From Pyrus communis (taxonomy: Eukaryota > Streptophyta > Magnoliopsida > Rosales > Rosaceae), in assembly GCF_963583255.1 (NCBI RefSeq), contig NC_084812.1, forward strand, positions 23,808,959-23,872,958: a DNA stretch of 64,000 bases, given 5' to 3'. A program made the translations under genes and the position numbers. The notes beneath the pieces are model-generated. The model saw nothing but the letters and a program-made list of their open reading frames with translations, ran no database searches and was not told where the DNA came from. The number at the start of each line of letters is the position of its first letter. Position 1 is the first letter of the stretch. Below, one piece after another: positions 46,613 to 58,960 of this stretch.

Positions 46613-48959
46613 CTACATTATTTCATTAGCATTTTGAATTAAACTTGGTGACTCTTCGACATCATCTTTCGAAAGTCCAGATGACCACGTTGTTTCTGAA
46701 TCGTCTTCATCATCCACCACTGGCTTCTCTTGTGGATATAGGAAGGGCTTTGGAGGCATTTCAATACATTCAATTTCTCCTTCGAGCATCTCTACTACTT
46801 TGTTCATCGAAGTAGGACGGTCACTAGGCTTCATTTGGATGCACCATAGCGCAACTATAAGCATCTTCTTTGTTATTTCCTTTTCCTCTTCAATGGCATT
46901 TTCAATTTCCACATCGTTTCCTTTGCTGAATTGGTCATAAACCCATGAAGGAAAGTAAATTTGGCTAGTATGTGCAGCAACTGCATTCAAATTCTTTCTT
47001 CTGCCTGCAATTTCCATCAGCAACATTCCAAAACTATAGATGTCTGCTCTGTTAGACACACTTCCAATGTTTTTGTAGAACAACTCAGGGGCAATGTATC
47101 CAATAGTTCCTCGTGCTGCAGTCAAGGTTAAGCTGCTATCATCTAATGGACATAGTCTAGCTAGCCCAAAGTCAGAAACCTTAGGAACAAAATTGTCGTC
47201 AAGAAGAATGTTGTGAGGCTTGATATCAAAATGAAAAATTTGCATGTCACATCCTCGATGGAGATAGTCAACACCACGAGCTACCCCGAGTGAGATTTCA
47301 AATGACATCATGCAAGACAAGGGTATGCTCCCTTCTTTAGGAAATATGTGTCTATCAAGTGATCCGTTTGACATGAACTCATATACAAGAGCACGCTTTG
47401 ACCCCTCAGCACAATAGCCAATTAGTTGCACCACATTTACATGATGAATCCTTCCTATGGTACCAACTTCATTGATAAAATCTTGTCCATTAGCTTTGGA
47501 CTTATCCAGCATCTTAATTGCCACAAAGCGGCCGCTACGAAGCTTTCCTTTGTAGACAGAGCCGAAACCTCCTTCACCCAATTTGCTCTTAAATCCTCTG
47601 GTCATTTTCTTGATGTCGGAGTAGGAGTACCTTATTGGCATGAGGTTGTTGTGACTTTGCAAGAACTCTTCAATTAGGACATACATTGATAAGTGCCGCC
47701 TTTTCCATTTATAGATTAAAAGAACAATCAAACATGAAATGCCGAGTAGAGTTCTTGCTGGAAGGACATACCATACTGTAATGGAAATAATTCAAATTAG
47801 AATCAAGAGGGAACTTTGAAGCTGCATGCAACCTTCTCAAATTGAAAATTCGTTGTGCATTTAAAAATAAAAACCAGAAATACTCACTAATGATGTCAAG
47901 CCCCAAAGCCATATTAGCTGCAAGAAACAAATTTAAATTAGAGAGATAATTTCAAAGAGTAAACTGTAAGTAAAAAGTGAAAATGATGGGATTTCTCACG
48001 TATTAGGATGTTGTAAATGATCATATTCGTTAAGCCTGCATCATATAAGAAACAAAAGTATCGGTTATGTGAAGAATATATATAACAAACAGATTTTTCC
48101 ATTAGATGATAGCAGGAAACCGATTTTTCCAAATACATATAACAAAATACTTACTACTGCCATAATCGCAATTGACTTTCTTTGTATCGTTGTCGATGTA
48201 GCAAGTACTCCAACTATGAGGTCTGCGTTTGCTCTGCAGCCATGAAAGTTCAAACCCATAGACTAGCTCTTTGTGGATGTCTATGTAGGAGACGTTCATG
48301 TCCTTTGCACCAGGCCATGATGTCGCAACTGTAAGATCTATTCGGCACAAATCCCTCATATCTGAGGCATTTAAATGACCAATCTTTACAAAACCATGGC
48401 CACTTGAGTTACGCATAGGACTAGTGCAAGGTGCAGTATCCACATAGACAGGAGAATTCACTGGGGTTTCACAGGTCATGAAAATTATTGGCTTCGATAG
48501 TTCTACGCAATCTGTCTGAGTCTGGAGATAAGGGAAACTCCATCTCGTTTTGCCTGTGATTTGACAAATGCTATATGGATGATGTCTACTAATTTGGCTA
48601 TCCCATTTATTTTCTGCCAATGAATAATGAGGCAATGAAGAGCAGTCACCCTCACGAAGATTGGCGTCCACAACTCGGATTGTGTAGTTATCATAATTGA
48701 TTGCCTGGACATAGTATTTTCCTGAACACAAATACAATACAGTTCGATTGTTCTCGCAAGACAGATTATACCTTTGGTCACCGCAGTTGCCTGGGTCATG
48801 TTTCAGTCGGAAAGGGTAGCTTATGTTGGGGATGTTTCCACAGGTAGAAGTACAGTGATGACGATCATCCTTAGCACTGCAAACTACACAGAAAAAACCA
48901 ACAACTAGAAATACTTTGAATAAACTAGCTGTAAGGGGTAACACTCTTCCTGCAGCCAT
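46613..48959 (-). CDS. LRK10L-type receptor-like kinase, copy 2, intact
   Basis: Four exons, 48959-48155, 48035-48000, 47917-47888 and 47775-46613, sum to 2,034 bp and 677 residues in frame. The chosen start gives a good signal peptide ([20 protein letters not shown], then GFFCVVCSA); an in-frame ATG at 48992 would add 11 residues ahead of it. A GUB_WAK_bind domain ([14 protein letters not shown], then [11 protein letters not shown]) occupies about residues 36-110, followed by a less conserved ectodomain to about 268. The two mini-exons and the start of the last exon encode the membrane-proximal part and a membrane segment near 292-312. Kinase: [15 protein letters not shown] (Lys about 378), HFDIKPHN (about 472), DFGLA (about 492), APELFYK, so an active-looking non-RD kinase. 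It is the closest relative of copy 1. Probable role: surface receptor in defence or growth signalling; ligand unknown. Confidence 0.93.
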
Positions 48960-48984
48960 GGTGAGAGAGTGGGAACGTTTCAAA

Positions 48985-49145
48985 CACCCCACGGTCTTAA
49001 TGTGGTTCTGATTAAAGTCTGAATTCTGAAAAACTAACGTATCTTACCCTCACAAAACGTCGTTACCAGTTAATTATGATGATAATCCTACTTGTAAAGG
49101 GTAGTAGTACTCAAGTGATTTGATCAGTCGACATGGACCATCTCC
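48985..49145. repeat. 5' flank of kinase copy 2
   Basis: Shared with 41870-42120 (TTAATGTGGTT, AAGTGATTTGAT, TCGACATG) and partly with 21170-21260. It is split from flank repeat A at 51.2 kb by about 2 kb containing an LTR fragment. Confidence 0.55.
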
Positions 49146-49585
49146 TATTTCCTTTTTTTTTAACATTTACTAGCAAACATGTCCGCGGTTTGCTGCGAGT
49201 TTTGAAATCGTAACCGCAATAACACATCTATTTCTAAGTAATTCAAAAATCAATCAAAGTATATGAATCCACACAATAAAATAAGTCTTTTTGTTTGCAT
49301 CTATATTCTATTGAATTTACATTTAGAGTCTATGCACAACCAAAAACGCAAATTTCTAACTCAAGATGTATAAAATTTAAAAAAATGTTCAGATTCACAA
49401 TGGCTGAATTATCAATGAAATTTTGAAAAGACATTTAGAAAAGTTCCATGCTGCTTCTCCAAGTCCTCTGAAAAATTAAATTGGATAAAAATTACAAAAT
49501 ACATATAATAGTTGCTAATAATTATAAAATCACAAAACAACCTCCACAATTCCATCTACTTATTTTTCAAAAGTAAAAAACTACA

Positions 49586-51140
49586 TGACACACCTCGATC
49601 CCAGTATCATCCCGACACCAGGATGCGCACATGTTGGCCGATACCTGAAGGTGGTGAAAGCCATCATAACATGCTTATGCTAAAAACATGTAAAACATGC
49701 ATGCAATTTATACCAAAAAAGACAAACATGAATAAGGGTACGTAACTTAAATATTAAACATATGAGATGAACACGTTTAGAGGATACCACTAATCGAGAA
49801 TAGAGTGAAAGGAAATTCTATAAAAAGGTACGATTACAAAGAAAGGGGTCCTACACCGAGAGGAGGACTCGAAGCTACTGATACGTAAATGCCTCAATGC
49901 CGAGATCAAACTCCTCATTCTAAGTCCTGAAGGGGGTGCAAAATATACGGTGAGTGGACCAGAGTTTATAATAATAAGTAATTTTTCTTTTGAACATACT
50001 AACCCCAGTTTTGAAAATATAATATAATACTACTTAGTAGGTTTTTTTTGAAAACTTTAGCATGCCATAAAAACATTCATAAATAATAGAACCATGTATT
50101 TAAATAGTAGTATTGTAATCGCCCAAAGGCAAATCTGTAAAACGTTCGTAAATCATATAACCATATACTTAAATAGTGGTATCATAGTCACCCAAAGGCA
50201 AATCTATCATTGAAGGTGAAGCTGTATGACATTGGGTTACGCCAATGAAGAAATATGGTAGGCCACATGATCACTCAAAGGTGAAGTTGTACAACATTGA
50301 GTTATGCCAGTGCAGAATTACATATCATACTGACATTAACCAATCCATCACCCGAAGATGAAGCTGTATGACACTGGGTTACACCAGTGAAGAAATACAT
50401 ATCACATCTTAGTCTCCCAAAGATAAATCCATCACCCAATAGTATGTCATAAAATATCTCAATACGCGTAAATTGAATCATATAACCATAGACAAATACA
50501 TACTCGTTTGGTGTATGTGTTGTATGATACCAACTACGTAAGCACATAAAACATGAACATTAACTTTCATAGCTAGCTTAGGAGCTCAATAGCTCAACAT
50601 CATATCATCGGAGCTCAAAAGCTCGAAATATCATATCATAGGATCTCAATAGTTCGAAACATCATATCATAAAATCATGGGAGCGTTCTAGCTTAAAACG
50701 TCATCACCATAAATCATATTCATAAATATTTCAATAAAGCATAACATTCTCATAAAAGGTAAATTCAATAATCATAAACATTTCATAAAACGTAAATTTG
50801 ATAAATCATAAATATATTTGACGAAATGTAAAATCATGAAATCATTACTTTTCATGAATGCAAGCCTAGTATTTTTATAAAATCATGCAATTTAAGAAGG
50901 GTTCCGAAAATCCTTGATATGTGTTTCACTTGGAGTCTATGCTACAACCTCCTAGCATGAAGATCAATGCATTTACGAACAATTGTCACTAAACAATTCA
51001 CAAGTTGCGTCTTAGAATTTTAGTGATAATACACGTAACTTCACGTTGGACATGTCTTCTAGGACAATCCAGATGGGTTCGGGACACGTTGATCAAACGT
51101 TAACCGTTGGTTAAAGGTCAACGGTAGGATCAACAACCTG
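49586..51140 (-). mobile_element. Partial LTR of the gypsy/solo-LTR family
   Basis: Starts TGACACACCTCGATCCCAG and continues like 7241-8480 (GTTGGCCGA.ACC.GA.GGTG, GGTCCTACACC.AGAGGA, TCTAAGTCCTGAAGGGGG). It fades near GTCAACGG words at about 51100-51130, without the TGTTACA end, so the right part is missing. It separates kinase copy 2 from its distal 5' flank. Confidence 0.7.
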
Positions 51141-51149
51141 ATTGCTTAA

Positions 51150-51838
51150 ATTGGTTTCAAATTCATCCTAGTTTACATTCTTTTTGTGTCTGTAAAATGA
51201 AAAACTGTTTTGCAAAACGTTATGTAACAAGCCTTAATGCATGCATGGATTCCAGTTTATGCGAGTAGAACTACACATTCATATTAGCCACACGATTACG
51301 AAGAAGGCTCACAATTATTGATGATGATCCTGCTGTAAAGTATAGTACTCATCCCCCAACCACGATAGGAACGGAGTATTCGACATCCACATAAATAGCT
51401 TGGGGTGTGCTATCCACACACTCATTTTTACTTCTCACACATCCCTTGTTAATTTCCTTTTATCTTTTTCAATTCATCCAATTCGACAGTAAAAAATAAA
51501 AAGAGTATGTGAGAAGTAAAAAAGGATGTGTGAATATCACACCCCCAAATAGCTTTCCTCAGTCCCACACGTTTATGTTTGACTTGTGGTGAGGACCAGA
51601 TGATTGCAAACTTCATTGTCTACTGTAGAGGTAAGGAAAAGTAGAAGGAAATTAGTTCCCCATACCTTTCATATAAGAAATTTCGTGGATAGAATTTATT
51701 TGTCTAAGTTGTAGAATATGGCATTAGTGGGTCAACTTGATTTGGAAGTCTTTTGGATGTAGACAGAATTAAGGGCCATTGAACCTTATCTTCAATTTTT
51801 CCTCCTGCATGTACTACCATTGTTGGCATTATCTATTC
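51150..51838. repeat. Flank repeat A, fifth copy, interrupted by a MITE
   Basis: Matches 30040-30550 closely. The match is broken at 51402-51546 by a MITE and resumes directly after it. Confidence 0.75.
51402..51546. mobile_element. 145-bp MITE with 9-bp target duplication
   Basis: The left end reads GGGGTGTGCTATCCACACA and the right end, inverted, GGGGGTGTGATATTCACACA; similarity between the arms extends about 45 bp. AAATAGCTT flanks both sides (51393-51401 and 51547-51555). The related flanks at about 30265 and 40968 carry a single AAATAGCTT and no insert, so the empty site is visible within this window. Confidence 0.92.
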
Positions 51839-53047
51839 TAAAGTTGAGGAGTAACAGTCAAATTATCTATTCTAAAGTTGAGGAGTAATTTGATTGTAGC
51901 TTAGCTATAGTCAAATTTTTGCCCCTTAATTTTGCTTTATTTACACACTGCTGCCACCAAATCTGTGTTGGGCTGGGGTTTGGGCTCCCCCTTTCTCTTC
52001 GTGATCTTCGTTTGGTTTTCGGTAAAAAGCCCGGCGCTTAGTCTGGCCCTCAATGATTTATAGGTTTGCATTTGTTGTCATTCAATGAGGGTTTTAGGGA
52101 TGGGGGCTTTATGAGAGAGAGAGAGAGAGGGGGCAAGGGTCTCTCAGAACAACTTCAGCGTTACAACGCCTCTAGGGCAACTCACTATTGAATTCCTCAG
52201 TGAACAGTAACTGCATTTTGCATCTTCATCCTTAAACTGAATAGCCATGACAATAGGTAATAAAATATTAGTATTTTTTATTTTATAAAATAATAAAAAA
52301 TAATTTTATTTATTATTTTGGATAAGATTTTTAATCAGTCTCGTTGTACCACGTGTCATTAAATAAGAAATTACAATCCAAAGTATTTAAGAAAATATAA
52401 AATTGTGATATAAGTTGGAAGATAATGATAACATATTTATAGAAAAATTAAATCAATTTTTTTTTAATTTAAAATTAATTAAAAAAATCTCTCTCTCCCC
52501 AGAACCTCATCTTCCTTCTCCTTGCCGAGAACCTCCACACCCGTTGCAATTGCCTGATACCCTCCCTAACCTCAAATACATTGATCTTTTCAATTCCTTT
52601 TCAATTATTCTCAAATCCAGGCCTCATTTTCAATTGCTTTCAAACCTAGAAAATCATGCTATCCCAAACCAAACCCAGAAAATTCCTAAAAATCACCCCA
52701 TCCCATCCCAAACCCAAACCTAGAAATCTATTTCCAAGTTCAAACCAAATAATTCCGTAAAAAAATATCAAATCAGCTCACATCCCACCTTCCCTTTCTC
52801 CTCCACCTATTCCCTCCATCACCAAAACTCCGACTTTTTGAAGCACTATCCGAAGAAGGAGAAGAAGCCGTTTCCAGTGCCCATTGTAGAGTTGAGGCGG
52901 CGGCATGTGGGTTTTTCAGTGACAGAGGAGTCGGAGAGAAATAAGAAGAAGGCGCGCGGGAGGTGGAGTGGTCGAAGGTCGGGGATCGAGTGTGGCGGGG
53001 TGGTAATGGAGACGAAGCTGGGGAATGAAAGGCCCAAATTGATATAT

Positions 53048-53095
<48 letters not shown>

Positions 53096-53450
53096 ACATT
53101 TTCCCCTTTTTTTTATTAATATATATATTTTTTTATAAATTTTATAACGTGGCCTTGCATCAGCTCGCCTCATGCTCTCGAGCTGTGGATTCTCGCCTCC
53201 CCTGAGCCCAATCGCCCGCATAGGCTGGAGCAAGGGGAGGCTATTGGGTGTTTTGGGTCACCTGTCCACCGGGCTAAAGCCACCGGTGGAGTTGCTCAGC
53301 ACCATTGCTGCAGATAGATTTCACAAGTGGGAGAGAGGGGATGGTCAGAGAAAACCATAAGAGCAACTCCAGCATGTGAAACCTCCCCCAGACAATACAT
53401 TATGCTATCCACCTAGTGAACAGTAACTGTTCTTAATGAACAGTAATCTA
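51839..53450. other. Intergenic DNA with simple repeats and MITE-like ends
   Basis: Holds a GA microsatellite (52111-52130), an AT-rich stretch, and a (TA)n plus poly-T tract (53041-53094). Near 52150 and 53360 are words of the AGAGCAACTCCAGC type and GTGAACAGTAACTG, which often mark plant MITE ends; boundaries were not resolved. A frame at 52415-52723 is low complexity and judged non-coding. Confidence 0.4.
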
Positions 53451-53454
53451 CTTT

Positions 53455-54700
53455 TACATACCATTGAATAATTTTCCCAATTTTATACCAGTAACTCAAA
53501 ACTAGCTCATGATGATTTCAACCACTTCCACAATCCACATCATTTGTACAGCATAAGGAAAATGATTTAGGTACGTCTCATTTCTCCCTTCTCTCGTACA
53601 TACCTATCCATATCTGGCATTACCTTCAAATTGAACTAATAAACTAAGTTATAAGCCCCACATGCATAAAGAAACACTTAGCCTTGTTCCAAATGTGGAG
53701 ATTATATCAGGTAGGCTTATTATTTGTACTCTGTGTTTCAGATCACTTACCAAATGATACTCCTACAGGCTACATTCTCACTATTAAGTGTTAAATTCCA
53801 AGAGCGGGAAACGATGGCCACTCTCTGTAATGACTTTGTTCATCTGTATGTTTTCTCCAATTCTACCATGGAGGTGTTAAATATACTAGCACAATAATTC
53901 TATCTGATGTAAAGAACCGCATCTTTGTTGTTCATTATCGAACATACACAGCAGAAACCTGCGTTGTTTGACGTATTCTAGTTGTTAGTGTAGGAGAATC
54001 TAATTAGGATTCTTATGGGCTAGGTCTTGTAAATCTTAATGGGCTTAGGTTTACTTATACATCAAGTCAATCGACTTGTATATATATGTATCCTTATGAG
54101 ATCAATTGTATCAATACAATTATAATTCTACACTTGTACATTCTATAATCTATTTAGCTGGGGAGAGTGATGAGATATTGAAACGAAAATAAAGAAATAG
54201 AACCGTAATGCCTAACATACAAATCGGAAAAGCAAATACACAACACCTTAGTGAATAGTTTTGGAACTAATTGGGATATAACAGATTCCCTCCAGCACCG
54301 GGCCAGCCTGCACTTCCGGCCCACTAATTGGCATACAATTCTCTTTCTTCTGACAAACATCGGTGTTGGACCCAACTTCATTTTGAACAACAACAATGCT
54401 TATTTGCATATCTCCTTAATATGTTGGCAAATAAACTTGGAAAGAAAGTGTTTACCAATCATGAGCATGCTCTGCTTCCCAATATTGTTTTGTTTATTAG
54501 AAACTATTCCCCAATGCCTAAAATCTCTCTTTCATTTTTTCAAAGCCAACTTATTTGATTATACCTACCCTCTAACCCACAACAAATTTCCAACATCTGC
54601 GCCAAAATTCATTGAAAGATTAAATTTTCAATAGCGGACAGTCATGAAATTTAATTTAAGAAAATAAGAAATAGAAAATAGCACACTATATCTTAGAGTA
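53455..54700. repeat. Flank repeat B, third copy
   Basis: Matches 45590-46390, with about 480 bp of extra sequence at 53690-54165. That extra part includes a possible short LTR at about 53979-54132 (TGTTAGTGTAGGAGAATC...TTCTACA, with a TATA stretch). The repeat ends exactly where the copia 5' LTR begins. Confidence 0.65.
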
Positions 54701-56076
54701 TGTTAAAGAAATCAACCTCATCTCATTGAAGGACCTACACAAATCTAGAATAAAGAATTCTAAAACATTCACTAAAGTTGATTAGTTAGATTATCCAAGT
54801 TAAAGTAGTCCTTTGTAGAAAGGACTAGAAGGTTGTTTCTTAAGTTGGTGGAAGAATCTAGAAGAATGGTGAGGTTTCCACCAACATGCAAGATTAGTGT
54901 AGATAATTCTAGCTTATGAAATTAGTGGAATTATCTAGATGTCTCTAGCATGATGTTTCCATGCTTCTCCAAGGTTCCATCCAAGCCTATAAAAGGAGAA
55001 GGCATCCACACCATTTGTATCAACCAATCAAGAAAGTAGTCAAGAAGAGAGAGCTAAGTAAGAGAGTGAGAAGCCTTGTAAGTGAGTAGTTTTGTGAAGA
55101 GTATGAGTGGTCTAGAGTGTGTCTATAGAAAAAGTGAGTGTCTTAACTTCTAAAGAGTGTCTTTGAGAGTTTGTATGTTGTAATATTTTGTGTGTGTAAT
55201 ACAATTAATTTGTTTACTTGTGTTGTCTCTCCAACACTTGTGTTAGAGTTATGTACTCTAATTTTTCATCAACAATTGGTATTAGAGCGGTACAATCAGG
55301 GACCTTCTCTAGTGAAGCTTCCAAGAATTGTGAGAACTTTAGTACTTCACAAGATTGTTGGCTAATCATGTTTGGTGTATCGAAGTTATGCCGATACGAT
55401 GGGAGATCTTCAAGTTGTTGGAGGAATCAAGAAGCTGAACAATAAAAATTACAACACATAGGAGACATGTATGAAGTCTTACCTATGGGGCCAAGACCTT
55501 TGGGAGATCGTTGGAGGTACTAAAGTTGCACAACCAAAAAAAGACGTCAACGATGCTCTGCGGAAGTGGAAGGTAAAGGCAGGTAAGGCTATGTTTTCCT
55601 TAAAAACCACAGTTAAAGATGATATGTTGAAGCATATACAGAAGGCCAAGACACCAAAAGAAGTGTGGGACACCTTTGCCACACTCTTTTCAAAGAGAAA
55701 TGATACAAGGCTGCAGCTTCTCGAGAACGAGTTGTTATCGGTGGCTCACGAGACATGACGATTGCCAAATATTTCCACAAGGTAAAGTTTATTTGCCATG
55801 AAATTTCTGAATTAGATCCTAGTGCTACCATTGTAGAATCCAGGATAAAAAGAATAATTATCCATGGATTGAGACCTAAATATCGAGGCTTCGTTGTCGC
55901 TATACAATGATGGCCGATCCAACCATCACTTGTTGAGTTTGAGAATTTGCTTGCCGATCAAGAAGCTTTGGCAAGGCAAATGGGTAAGGTCTCATTAAAA
56001 GGTGAGGAGGAAGTGCTATACACCGAAAGTAATGGCAGCTTCAAGCAACATGCTGGTGGAGGATCTAAAATAAATG
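54701..56076 (+). mobile_element. Copia element 1: 5' LTR and broken gag
   Basis: LTR 54701-55271 (TGTTAAAG...TTCATCA) with a CTATAAAAGG promoter box at about 54986. The primer-binding site TTGGTATTAGAGC is at 55276-55288. Gag starts at about 55399 (MGDLQVVGGIKKLNNKNY); a TGG-to-TAG change follows, then a WEIVGG to KAKTPKEVWDTFATLF Gag core, then a frameshift near 55755 and decay to about 56070. It is cut off by copia element 2; protease, integrase and polymerase are absent. Confidence 0.85.
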
Positions 56077-58960
56077 TATGTGTGAGTGTATGAGTGACAA
56101 GTGTACACTCCAGATTAGATCACTTAAACCCAAATGAAGGGCTAGGATTCAATCTAGAGTAGTAAGGCTGAAATGGTTGTTAAGCTTCTTGTCAATCACT
56201 CTTTAAACAAGTATGGGTTATGGCAATGCACCATACCTTACAAACATTCACCTACTTAATGAAATCAGTGTTGATGCATTTTGCACAACCTTGAAGCTGT
56301 AAAACACAATCCAAAAATCTTCTTCATTCTCTATCAAGTCCAACCAAAATACCTAAACAAACAAACTTTATCATGGCCTTAGAGCTTAGTTTCTGATCTT
56401 ACAACTTTCTGGGCGTAATCTGTGCAAGTTGAGATCTTTGGAAGCACCTACGTAGTGTCCTCAACAACAACAAACAACCCTGCAAATGAAGGGATCTAGC
56501 AGTAGCAGTGTACTAAAAGCTCCAGTCTTTGATGGGGAGAACTATGACTTTTGGAGAATAAGAATGACAACCATTTTCAAGTCTTATGATCTATGGGATA
56601 CGGTTTAATACAGGTATGAACTACCTGAGATGGAGATCGATGCTCTAAAGGAGAACCTCACAGAAACACAACTCAAAACACTGAAGCAGAACCGGATGGA
56701 AGATGCTAAAGCACTTGGAATCATCCAAGGTGTTGTCTCAGACACCATTTTCCCGTGGATAGCAAATGAAGAGGGTGCAAAGGGAGCTTGGGAAGTTTTA
56801 CAACAAGAGTACAGATGAGACACTGAAGTCAGAAAGGTAAAACTTCAATCCTTCAAAAAAGATTTCAAGTATACAAGAATGAGGGAGAATGAGCTATTAA
56901 AAGACTACTTTACTAGGCTATTTGATGTTGTAAACAAAATGAAAACATATGGTGAGGAACTGCTAATGAAAGAATTGTCCAGAAACTGTTGATGAGTTTG
57001 ACTAAACCCTATGATTCAATAGTAAGTGTCATTGAAGAAACCAAAGGCACTGAAACTCTTAGTGTGCAAGATGTCATGGCATGTTTAAGAGCTTTTGACC
57101 AAAGGCTCGAGAGGTATGCTGATTTTGCACCTGAGAAAGATTTTCAATCACTCAATGTTGGATCTAGTAGTCAAGCCAGTGCAAGCAAACAAAAACCACA
57201 GTGGAAGGGCAAGAACAAGAAATGGGAAGAAAAAGGGTATCAAAACCCTAGACCTACCAAGGCAGCTACTCAAATGAAGGTCCAAGAATCAAGCAGCAAT
57301 ACAACCACTGTGACAAATTCCATCTTTGAGAGTGTTGGTTCAAGTACAAGCCTAGGTGCCACAAATGCAACAGGTTCGGGCACATCTTGAAGGATTGCAA
57401 ATCAAAGAATGTGCAGCAAGTAAATTGTGCAAATCAAGTGGAAGAAGAAGCAAATGTGTTTTGTGCTTTTAGTGCAAAAGTGGAGAAAAACAATGAAGTA
57501 TGGTACACTGACAGTGGTTGCAGCAAACATATGACTGCACATGAGTCATTACTCATTGATATTGACATAAACTTCACTGGAAAAGTGAAAATAGGAGATG
57601 GAAACATTGTCAAAGCCATTGGAAAAGGAACTCTGGTCATTAACACTAAGAAAGGAAGAAGATACATAAGGGAGGTGATGATAGTGCCTGGATTGGATGA
57701 GAATTTACTTAGTGTGGGTCAAATGATGGAGCATGGCTATTTCCTACTCTTTGAAGGGAACTGTGGTTGAGATCTATGATGATAGGTCCCTATCAAACCT
57801 AGTGACTAGAGTGGAAGTGAAAAACAAAAGCTTTCCACTTATGCTAAAGTACCTAGGGGAAGTGACAAGGAAAGCAAGTGTGACAGGTTCTATGAAGCTA
57901 TGGCACAAGAAGTTTGGTCATTTAAACATGACAAGCTTACAAAATCTGCAAAAGCATGAAATGGTGCAAGGTATACCAAGGATAGATCAATACAATGAAA
58001 CCTGTGAAAGGTGTGTGTTTGGCAAGCATCACAAAGATCTATTTGAAGCTGGAAAGGCTTGAAGGGCAACAAAGCCACTCGAATTGATTCACACAGATGT
58101 GTGTGGACCAATGAAAACAACAACAATCAATGGAAACAGGTATTTCCTAACCTTCATTGATGACCACTCATGGATGTGTTAGGTGTATTTCATGAGGTTC
58201 AAGTCTGAGGTATTCACAATATTCAAGAAGTTCAAAGCAATGGTGGAATTGCAAAGTGGATATCAAATCAAAAGACTGAAAAGTGATAGAGGAGGTGAGT
58301 ACACCTCGCATGAGTTCAATGCATTCTGTGAAGATATGGCGTTGGAGAAGCAACTCACTGTGGCATATTCACCACAACAAAATGGGATTGTAGAAATGAA
58401 GAATAGGACTACAGTCGAAATGGCTAAGTCTATGATGCATAAGAAAAACCTGCCCCATACATTTTGGGGTGAAGCTGTGAACACCTCAATGTACCTATTA
58501 AATAGGTGCCCTAATAAAGCACTAGATAAAAAGACACCATTTGAAGTGTTCAGTGGAAGGAAGTTTTCTGTGAAGCATCTAAGGGTGTTTGGCTCAGTGT
58601 GCTATATTCACATTCCACAATAACTAAGGCACAAATTGGAGAAATCAAGCAACAAAGGTGTTTTTATAGGTTATGGAACTAGTGAGAAAGGGTATAGAGT
58701 TTACAATTTGTCAGCTCAGAAGATAATCTTATCAAGGGATGCTATCTTTGATGAAGACTCAACATGGAATTAGGAAACAAGGGTAGAAAAGAAGGACAGT
58801 GCCTCTCTACAACTTGACCGCAACAAAAGCCAAACAAGGGAGCCTATGGAAACCTTAGCTTAAGAAGAAGTCACAGAGAATGGTGATATACAAGGGACTC
58901 CACAGCAAGTAAGCATGAGTTCATAACCAAGCCAATCACAGATAACAACTCCGTCGCATC
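56077..58960 (+). mobile_element. Copia element 2: gag, protease and integrase, truncated
   Basis: A candidate LTR starts near 56077; TGGCCTTAGAGC at 56374-56385 looks like a mutated primer-binding site. Gag starts at 56486 (MKGSSSSSVLKAPVFDGENY) with a TAA at 56606 and further breaks near 56818 and 56990. The zinc knuckle CHKCNRFGHILKDC is at about 57357-57398. The protease motif WYTDSGCSKHMT is near 57502. The integrase shows an HxxC-type zinc region (LWHKKFGHLN, then CERCVFGKHH) and DDH...DRGGEYTS...E core motifs with a stop near 58182. The sequence stops being copia-like near 58960; reverse transcriptase and RNase H are missing. Confidence 0.88.

Noticed and set aside
52415..53119. Frames rich in Pro, Lys or Ile-Tyr runs
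   Set aside because: Composition follows simple repeats and a (TA)n tract; no splice or homology support.
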